Positions 6,958 through 11,943 of a stretch of DNA of 11,943 nucleotides are shown here, piece by piece; position 1 is the first letter of the stretch; every line of letters starts with the position of its first letter. The stretch spans positions 1 to 11,943 of the forward strand of contig CAJMBB010000055.1 in NCBI GenBank assembly GCA_905211615.1. The letters are read 5' to 3'. The notes under the pieces were generated by a model that saw nothing but the letters and a program-made list of their open reading frames with translations, did not search any database and was not told the origin of the DNA. The translations under genes were made by a program, and so were the position numbers. The DNA is from an uncultured Collinsella sp. Its GTDB lineage: Bacteria > Actinomycetota > Coriobacteriia > Coriobacteriales > Coriobacteriaceae.

Positions 6958-7380
6958 TTACAAAGTGCAGCCCACGACCTCGATTATGGCAAAAATCGGC
7001 ACCAAAAACGGGAGCAATGGCAGAGAGCGCGATTTTGTGATGAGGCAGGCAATGGCAAGGCCTAGGAGCGCGGCGGTAAATGCCACGATGCCGCCCATAG
7101 GATCGAAGGTGCAAAGCGCGAAGAGTGCCTTGACGTCCCCCATGCCGATGCCCGAAGTTTGGCGAAAACGACGCCAGAGGGACTCAGTCAGCACAAGGGC
7201 AAGGTAGACGATGACCGCAAGACCGGCGTGGTCAAGCGCTGTGTTCAAACCGAGGTCGAGCCAAACGCCCGCCAACGCCGCCACGGCACATGCGCCGGCA
7301 AGCCCATTGGGAAACCGTCGCTCTCGGGCATCAATTGCCACGCCGGCAAAGATGCAAATCCAAAACGGGATATAGGCCAT
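6958..7380 (-). CDS. A24 family prepilin peptidase, short form without methylase domain
   Basis: The 140-residue integral membrane protein is an aspartic peptidase of the type IV prepilin peptidase (A24) family, which cleaves leader peptides of pilins at the membrane. Both catalytic aspartates are in place: D17 in GVAIDARERRFPN (13-25) and D82 in GIGMGDVKALFAL (77-89). About four membrane segments are seen. The N-terminal cysteine-rich methylase domain of full-length PilD enzymes is absent, as in TadV/CpaA-type peptidases of Tad pilus systems. The ATG at 7380 has a strong GAGGAGGAG (7385-7393) upstream; a longer frame reaching 7425 would start inside the terminator hairpin. No pilin or secretion genes are in this window, so its substrate must be encoded elsewhere. 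It sits ahead of the dGTPase gene. Confidence 0.9.
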   Translation of the reverse strand: MAYIPFWICIFAGVAIDARERRFPNGLAGACAVAALAGVWLDLGLNTALDHAGLAVIVYLALVLTESLWRRFRQTSGIGMGDVKALFALCTFDPMGGIVAFTAALLGLAIACLITKSRSLPLLPFLVPIFAIIEVVGCTL

Positions 7381-7411
7381 CGGACTCCTCCTCGAGCTGC
7401 ATCGCAAAAGC

Positions 7412-7453
7412 AAAAACCACCACAAAGGTGCCTGTCCCCTTTGCGGTGGTTTT
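7412..7453 (-). terminator. Strong Rho-independent terminator after the glycosyltransferase gene
   Basis: A long stem pairs AAAACCACC (7413-7421) with GGTGGTTTT (7445-7453). After one A-C mismatch it continues as CAAAGG (7423-7428) with CCTTTG (7438-7443), leaving a 9-base loop. It begins 8 nt after the glycosyltransferase stop codon. On the minus strand T-rich tracts follow at 7412-7416 and 7406-7409. The stem's own A and T flanks could also make it work in the plus direction. The loop side reads GGTGCCTGTCCCC (7427-7439). Confidence 0.9.
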
Positions 7454-7461
7454 GGTGGTGG

Positions 7462-8757
7462 TTATTTGGCGCCTTGCATGACCTCGTCAAGGGTAACGTT
7501 GACGGCGTGCTGCGTCGGCACCCAGTCGACCTTCAGGAACAGCGCGGCCACCGTGATGGGGATATAGCTGAACATAAAGATCGGGAAGGTAAACAGGTTA
7601 GTCACCAGACGCCACTTTTGCGCGCAGTGAATGTGCTTGTACTCAAAGATAGTCGTGAGCAGCGCCAGGATAAAGAAAGTCTGATACATCATCGCGAAGG
7701 TCATAATGAGCGAAGCGGCACAAGCCTGCATCTCGACCTCGGTGGCCAAGAAGCCGTGCGAGAGCCCGCCCACGATCAGGAACGTGGCATTGGCGAGCAT
7801 CGAGATCAGCGATAGTAGCATACCCGGGGCGATCGTCATAAACATGTCGTAAGCGGCAAAACGATGGTAGCGGAAGGTCGATTTGACCAGGTGCTTACCG
7901 TACGTAAAGAACACCTGGTAGAAGCCCTTGGTCCAACGCATGCGCTGTTTCCAGGACGCCTTAAACGTCACGGGCTGCTCGTCAAAGAACTCCGCCGGCG
8001 CATAGCCAATGCGAATGCCGTGAATGGCGCAGAACGTGGTGAACTGAATATCCTCGGTCAGCGTATGGAACTGCCAGCCGTGCATACCCTCGATCACGCT
8101 GGCAGAAATAAGGTAGCCCGAACCCGAGACGGCGCAAGACGTCTTGCAGATGTTGCGCGCGTTGTTGAGAAAGCGCGCCTCGCGCAGATACCAGGTGGCA
8201 TTAGCCGCCGAGATCCACGAGCTGCCGAAGTTCTTGGAGTTACGATAGCTCGTGACCACATGGAAACCCTGGTCAAAGGCATCGTTCATCTTGGACACGT
8301 AATCGCGGGAGATTACGTTGTCGGCATCGAAGATAAAGTAGCCCTCAAACGTGTCGGGATACTCGTTAAGGATACGGTCAAAACCAAAGTCCATGACCCA
8401 GCTCTTACCCTTGCGGGCCAGGTCATTACGTTCGTACACAATAGCGCCGGCCTCGCGCGCGAGCTGCGCCGTGTTGTCGGTGCAGGCATCGGCGACCACG
8501 AAGACCTCGATGAGCTCGGACGGATAATCCTGATCCTTGATGGAGCGAACGAGGTTGGCGATCACGGCTTCCTCGTTATGCGCCGCGATAAAGAAGGCAT
8601 AGCGGTGGAGTTTTTTGGCCTTGGGAGGCGCTACCTCGCCCCGAAGAGCGCCAATGACAAAGAAGACCACCTGGTACAGAAAGCAGACCGTAAGCAACGT
8701 GACGACAATCTGGTTGAAGATCACGATGGGTGTGTTGGTTTGTAAAAAGGCGAGCAT
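7462..8757 (-). CDS. GT2-family membrane glycosyltransferase
   Basis: This 431-residue protein is a processive-type family 2 glycosyltransferase embedded in the membrane and related in layout to cellulose, hyaluronan and poly-GlcNAc synthases. Counted from the ATG at 8757 there is a membrane helix at about 12-38 and a GT-A domain with FFIAAHNEE at 55-63 and VVADACTDNT at 87-96. The D-x-D motif DAD is at 144-146, TED at 234-236 and QRMRW at 271-275 (the QxxRW motif). Three or four C-terminal membrane helices lie between about 295 and 415. Substrate and polymer are unknown. The start is set by GGGAG (8763-8767), 5 nt before ATG 8757; an upstream TTG at 8772 would place this site inside the gene. 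It stands alone between the pseudouridine synthase gene and a strong terminator. A weak promoter may lie at 8795-8821 (TTGAAC, 15 nt, TAAGAT). Confidence 0.93.
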   Translation of the reverse strand: MLAFLQTNTPIVIFNQIVVTLLTVCFLYQVVFFVIGALRGEVAPPKAKKLHRYAFFIAAHNEEAVIANLVRSIKDQDYPSELIEVFVVADACTDNTAQLAREAGAIVYERNDLARKGKSWVMDFGFDRILNEYPDTFEGYFIFDADNVISRDYVSKMNDAFDQGFHVVTSYRNSKNFGSSWISAANATWYLREARFLNNARNICKTSCAVSGSGYLISASVIEGMHGWQFHTLTEDIQFTTFCAIHGIRIGYAPAEFFDEQPVTFKASWKQRMRWTKGFYQVFFTYGKHLVKSTFRYHRFAAYDMFMTIAPGMLLSLISMLANATFLIVGGLSHGFLATEVEMQACAASLIMTFAMMYQTFFILALLTTIFEYKHIHCAQKWRLVTNLFTFPIFMFSYIPITVAALFLKVDWVPTQHAVNVTLDEVMQGAK

Positions 8758-8839
8758 GCAGGCTCCCAGCAACGCGTTACGTAAACAATCGTATATCTTA
8801 CCGCAGGCTTACCGAGTTCAAGAAACCACCTAATACTGG

Positions 8840-9853
8840 CTAGGCTTCGAGCAGACCGAGTTGCGGGACGATTTCGTCGCCAGCGGCAGTGCGGCCGAGC
8901 GAGCGCGGGGCCAGGTCGTCAAGAACCGCAGCGAGATCCCACGGCAGCTCGTCGCGGCACTCAATGCGCTCCCCCGTCACGGGATGGTCGAATGCAACAC
9001 GCCAGGAATGAAGGAATTGCCTGGTCAGACCCTGATCGGCGCGTGCATCGCACTTGCCGTAGAGCGGATCGCCCACGCAGGCGTGGTTGATATGGCGCAT
9101 ATGCACGCGAATCTGATGTGTGCGGCCCGTAAACAGGTGGCACTCGACGAGCGTATAGCCGTCGTCAAAACGCGTGGAATCGAAGCGCTCGAGGACCTTA
9201 AAGGTCGTAATGGCCTGGCGCGCGAAAGGATCGTCCGAAACCGCCATCTTGACACGGTCACGCGTAGAACGGGCAATGCCGGTGTTAATGGTGCCCTCAT
9301 CCATAGCGATATGTCCGTGAACGAGCGTGATATAGCGACGATCGAGCGTGCGCGTGCGAATGAGATTTTGGAGTGCGCGCTGCGTGTCGTCGTCTTTTGC
9401 CGCAAGCATGAGGCCCGAGGTATCGCGATCTAAACGATGCACGATGCCGGGGCGGTCCTCACCCTGCACGGTACCCAGATGGTCAATGCCGCAGTGGTAG
9501 ACCAGAGCGTTCGCAAGCGTGCCGCTCTCGTGGCCATGGGCGGGATGGCACACCAGGCCGCGCTGCTTGGAGAGCACGATGAGGTAGTCGTCCTCGTAAC
9601 GGATATCGAGGGGGATGGCCTCGGGAATCACATCAGTGGGATCATGCGGCTCGGGCAGGTCGACCGAGATACGGTCACCGGAGCGCACAGCATATTTTTT
9701 TGATAGGCAGGTCTCGCCGTTCACGATTACGGCGCCGCCCTCGATCAGATGCGCGCAGGCAGAGCGCGTGGGGCAGCCGTCGTTGGCACCCAGAAAGGCG
9801 TCGAGACGCTGGCCAGAGCAATCGTCGGCAACAAGAATATGGATGTCGGCCAT
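8840..9853 (-). CDS. RluA-family RNA pseudouridine synthase (RluD-like)
   Basis: The enzyme isomerises specific uridines to pseudouridine, most likely in 23S rRNA. The 337-residue protein has an N-terminal S4 RNA-binding domain (about 14-62, with GGAVIVNGE at 39-47). The catalytic domain follows, with the signature HRLDRDTSG at 139-147, where D142 is the expected catalytic aspartate. The family C-terminal motif FTGRTHQIRVHMRHINH and VGDPLYG come after it. Length fits RluD-type members (about 300-330). Its ATG shares a base with the lspA stop codon (TAATG), and an AAAGGA site lies inside the end of lspA, so the two are translationally coupled. The lspA-rluD pairing is common in Gram-positive genomes. 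The exact target uridines cannot be assigned from sequence. Confidence 0.95.
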   Translation of the reverse strand: MADIHILVADDCSGQRLDAFLGANDGCPTRSACAHLIEGGAVIVNGETCLSKKYAVRSGDRISVDLPEPHDPTDVIPEAIPLDIRYEDDYLIVLSKQRGLVCHPAHGHESGTLANALVYHCGIDHLGTVQGEDRPGIVHRLDRDTSGLMLAAKDDDTQRALQNLIRTRTLDRRYITLVHGHIAMDEGTINTGIARSTRDRVKMAVSDDPFARQAITTFKVLERFDSTRFDDGYTLVECHLFTGRTHQIRVHMRHINHACVGDPLYGKCDARADQGLTRQFLHSWRVAFDHPVTGERIECRDELPWDLAAVLDDLAPRSLGRTAAGDEIVPQLGLLEA

Positions 9854-10452
9854 TAACGCTCATTCCTTTCGCGAATCTTGCGGGCACGCTCCCCACGCTG
9901 CTTGGCTTTGCGCTTGGCGCGGGCCTCATCACGGGCATTGAGCTCGGCAGTCGCATCGACTTCGCGGGCCGCAGGGCTCAAGAACATGTAGCCGATGAGG
10001 GCAAGCACAACGCCTACGGTGATGCCGATATCGGCCACGTTAAAGACGGGAAAGTCGATGAAGGTGGTGGCAATAAAATCGGTCACAAAGCCAAAAGTCA
10101 GACGGTCGATCGCGTTGCCAATGGCGCCGCCCGCGACCATAGCCATGCCCACAACCTCCAAGCGAGCAAGCTGGGGCGCGCGAAGCAAGTACACGGCAAT
10201 AGCGATAATGACCGCCAACGCCAGCACGGCAAACGCGATGCCATGCCCCTCGCCCATGCTAAAGGCAGCACCGATATTGCGGACAAATAGAAAGTCGATC
10301 ACACCGGGGATAACAGTCACATGCAAAGCGTCGCCCGCGGCACGAACTGCAAGCTTGGTCAGCTGGTCAACAAGCAGCACAACCAGCGCCACCCCACCAG
10401 CAACACCCAACCGCCAACGCAAAGGCGGCGTCATATCCCCAGCACGACCCAA
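9853..10452 (-). CDS. lspA: Lipoprotein signal peptidase (signal peptidase II)
   Basis: LspA is the membrane aspartic protease that removes signal peptides from diacylglyceryl-prolipoproteins. Counted from the TTG at 10452, the 199-residue protein has membrane segments near 16-34, 72-90, 98-114 and 138-158. Signatures seen are RNIGAAFSMG at 58-67, GNAIDRLTFGFVTDFI at 112-127 and FNVADIGITVG at 137-147; D116 and D141 are the expected catalytic pair. The last 30 residues form a Lys/Arg-rich cytoplasmic tail not needed by the family core. The TTG start is supported by AGGGG about 6 nt upstream. ATG 10434 (residue 7) is the alternative but has a GGGG only 2 nt before it. It precedes the pseudouridine synthase gene, which it overlaps by one base, and follows ileS across a structured 240-nt spacer. 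Confidence 0.96.
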   Translation of the reverse strand: MGRAGDMTPPLRWRLGVAGGVALVVLLVDQLTKLAVRAAGDALHVTVIPGVIDFLFVRNIGAAFSMGEGHGIAFAVLALAVIIAIAVYLLRAPQLARLEVVGMAMVAGGAIGNAIDRLTFGFVTDFIATTFIDFPVFNVADIGITVGVVLALIGYMFLSPAAREVDATAELNARDEARAKRKAKQRGERARKIRERNER

Positions 10453-10553
10453 AGAAATCCCCTACCCTCAAGAACATCGAATTCCGTTTAACGCAATTAA
10501 CCATCTTATATTGACCAGCAACGAAATAGCCGGTGATTCGTTACCGACAGCGA
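10453..10553 (-). other. lspA upstream leader, no gene
   Basis: AT-richer than its surroundings and without a credible reading frame. It holds a TATAAG hexamer (10505-10510) that could be a -10 element, but no -35 at 16-18 nt. A 6-bp inverted repeat AACGAA/TTCGTT (10520-10525, 10537-10542) sits just upstream of it and could be an operator or simply chance. The promoter of lspA most likely lies here, because the preceding palindrome should terminate ileS transcripts. Confidence 0.4.
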
Positions 10554-10652
10554 AAACCCGCCAGAGCGAGCAAGGTGCCTTGAAGCAAGGCGGCATAGAC
10601 CTTCTGGTCATGCCGCCGAAGCTGAAAGGCAGATTGCCGCTCTGGCGGGTTT
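10554..10652 (-). repeat. 99-nt imperfect palindrome, probably also the ileS terminator
   Basis: The whole stretch folds on itself. Outer arms of 15 perfect pairs (10554-10568 with 10638-10652) are followed, going inward, by one bulged A, four pairs (10570-10573 with 10634-10637), a GG/GA mismatch and six pairs (10576-10581 with 10626-10631). Next come a tandem GA/GA mismatch, three pairs (10584-10586 with 10621-10623), an AA/GAA loop and eight pairs (10589-10596 with 10610-10617). A bulged A, four pairs (10598-10601 with 10606-10609) and the loop TTCT close the structure: 40 pairs in all. On the minus strand the outer arm ends in TTTT (10553-10556), as in a terminator for ileS. It is far longer than an ordinary terminator and resembles palindromic intergenic repeats. 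Confidence 0.85.
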
Positions 10653-10665
10653 GCAGCGTCAACCT

Positions 10666-10693
10666 GTTACGCGGTTTGGTAAAACCGCGTAAC
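10666..10693 (-). repeat. Perfect 12-bp hairpin abutting the ileS stop codon
   Basis: Arms GTTACGCGGTTT (10666-10677) and AAACCGCGTAAC (10682-10693) are fully complementary around a four-base loop. The right arm includes the last base of the ileS stop codon. No T-tract follows on the minus strand, so it is not a classical terminator alone. It may protect the mRNA 3' end or act together with the larger palindrome 13 nt further on. Confidence 0.8.
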
Positions 10694-11943
10694 TACAAGG
10701 CCTCCGCGCAGCGCTTGCAGATATGCGCGTGGCCGTTGTACTCGCCGACGGTGGTGCGGTAGTTCCAGCAACGGTCGCAGCACTCGCCCTCGGCTGCCTC
10801 GATGGCAACGGAGAGCTCCTCGCCCTGGGTCAGCTCAACATCGGAGACGATGTAGAACTCGGCCAGGTCGACGGCCTTATCACCGGTCAGCAGCGCGTAC
10901 ATCTCGGCGGGAACGACCGCCTTGACGCGGACCTGCTGGCTCTTGGTGAAGGTACCGGCGGAGCGGGCATCCTCAAGGGCCTTGGTCACGGCGCTACGGA
11001 GCTCGAGTGAAGCCTCGAGCACGCCCTCAAACTCATTGGCCTCGTCGAACGTGATGGGCGACTTGTACCAATCGAGCAGCGCGGCGTACTTCTGGTGATC
11101 GACGCAGCCGGCGGGCGCATAGGCCATGGCCTCGTCAACCGTGTAGGACAGGATCGGCTGAAGGTCGCGCATGAGCATCGAGAAGAGCTCGGCCAGCACG
11201 GTCTGGGCGCTGCGGCGCTCGAGCGAGCCGGGCTTCTCACAGTACAGACGGTCCTTCAGGGCGTCGAGATACACGTTGGAGAGCTCGGTAACCACGAAGT
11301 CGTAGAGCGCACGGTAAGCGCGCGGGAACTCGTAGCAAGAGTAAGCGTCGTCGACCTCGGCCTGGACCTGGGTCAGACGGGCAACCATGAGCTTGTCGAG
11401 CGGCAACAGGTCGGCAAAGGCGACGCCGTCGGTCTCGGGCTCAAACTGGCCCTCGAGCTCGGAGAGCAGGAAGCGCAGCGTGTTGCGGAAACGACGGTAG
11501 GCATCGGACGTACGAGCGAGGATCTCGTGGTCGATGGAAACGTCGGAGCTGGTATCGACAGATGCAACCCACAGACGGATGATGTCGGCACCCATCTCGT
11601 CACAGACCTTGTTGGGGTCGATGACGTTACCGAGCGACTTGGACATCTTGCGGCCCTGGCCGTCGAGCGTGAAGCCCTGCGAGACGACCGCCTTATACGG
11701 AGCGTGGCCGTTGGCGCCCACCGAGGTGAGCAGCGAGCTCTGGAACCAACCGCGGTGCTGGTCGGAGCCCTCGAGATACACGTCCGCCGGATACTCCAGC
11801 TCGGGGCGATACTCGCAGACGGCCTTCCAGGAGACGCCGGAATCCCACCACACGTCGAGGATGTCCTTATCGGCCTTGAGGTGATGGCCTCCGCACTTGG
11901 GACAGACGCAGGCCTCACCCAGGTAGCTCTCGGGAGCGTCGGT
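10693..11943 (-). CDS. ileS: Isoleucine--tRNA ligase, C-terminal part (starts outside the window)
   Basis: IleRS attaches isoleucine to tRNA-Ile. The window holds the last 416 residues of what is usually a 920-1050 residue class I enzyme; the frame is open to the window edge. Visible marks are CPKCGG at fragment residues 14-19, DVWWDSGVSW at 30-39, YLEGSDQHRGWFQSSLL at 56-72 and the class I signature KMSKS in GRKMSKSLGNVIDP at 97-110 (11635-11649). The anticodon-binding helical domain follows, and a C-terminal zinc-binding segment CDRCWNY...CKRC lies at the very end. The N-terminal HIGH motif and editing domain lie outside. The gene is followed by two large hairpins and then lspA. A T-box or other leader, if present, would be outside this window. 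Confidence 0.97.
   Translation of the reverse strand, partial: TDAPESYLGEACVCPKCGGHHLKADKDILDVWWDSGVSWKAVCEYRPELEYPADVYLEGSDQHRGWFQSSLLTSVGANGHAPYKAVVSQGFTLDGQGRKMSKSLGNVIDPNKVCDEMGADIIRLWVASVDTSSDVSIDHEILARTSDAYRRFRNTLRFLLSELEGQFEPETDGVAFADLLPLDKLMVARLTQVQAEVDDAYSCYEFPRAYRALYDFVVTELSNVYLDALKDRLYCEKPGSLERRSAQTVLAELFSMLMRDLQPILSYTVDEAMAYAPAGCVDHQKYAALLDWYKSPITFDEANEFEGVLEASLELRSAVTKALEDARSAGTFTKSQQVRVKAVVPAEMYALLTGDKAVDLAEFYIVSDVELTQGEELSVAIEAAEGECCDRCWNYRTTVGEYNGHAHICKRCAEAL

Noticed and set aside
6958..7425. Longer prepilin peptidase beginning at 7425
   Set aside because: The extra 15 residues would be encoded by terminator-hairpin sequence, whereas ATG 7380 has a strong GAGGAGGAG site.
7425..10581. 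Shared 9-mer AAGGTGCCT in the 7413-7453 terminator and the 99-nt palindrome
   Set aside because: The two structures have different arms and the shared word is short enough to occur by chance in a 12-kb window.

Overview
The window looks like housekeeping chromosome of a high-GC Actinomycetota bacterium of the class Coriobacteriia, probably Collinsella or a close relative. This rests on the character of the proteins (for example a distinctive AlaS N-terminus), the GC-rich coding DNA and the gene order; no search was run, so genus level is inference. Every large gene lies on the minus strand, and one small membrane-protein gene (760-999) lies on the plus strand.

Layout in minus-strand transcription order, right to left. 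(1) The 3' two-fifths of ileS (10693-11943) is followed by two strong inverted repeats, including a 99-nt imperfect palindrome (10554-10652). Then come lspA (9853-10452) and an RluA-family pseudouridine synthase (8840-9853) joined by a TAATG stop/start overlap; ileS-lspA-rluD is a widely conserved cluster. (2) A membrane GT2 glycosyltransferase (7462-8757) ends in a strong terminator (7412-7453). (3) A short A24 prepilin peptidase (6958-7380), a dGTPase-like HD phosphohydrolase (5679-6926) and rarA (4269-5618) follow. (4) Next is a tightly packed four-gene set: a DUF948 membrane-anchored coiled-coil protein (3578-4168), a degenerate RsbW-like anti-sigma protein (3208-3585), a SigB/SigF/SigG-type sigma factor (2415-3206) and an AI-2E-family permease with an acidic tail (1006-2418). 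(5) The plus-strand small gene comes next, then a minus-strand terminator (638-667) and the 5' third of alaS (1-565) behind its own likely promoter.

Functionally the window combines translation (ileS, alaS, rRNA modification), lipoprotein maturation (lspA), replication and nucleotide-pool maintenance (rarA, dgt), envelope work (glycosyltransferase, prepilin peptidase) and an alternative-sigma module. The sigma module is the most unusual coding part: its partner protein keeps the RsbW N-terminal fold but seems to have lost the kinase ATP site, and no anti-anti-sigma gene is present. The most unusual non-coding part is the ileS-lspA spacer. I see no CRISPR array, tRNA, rRNA, transposase gene or prophage gene.
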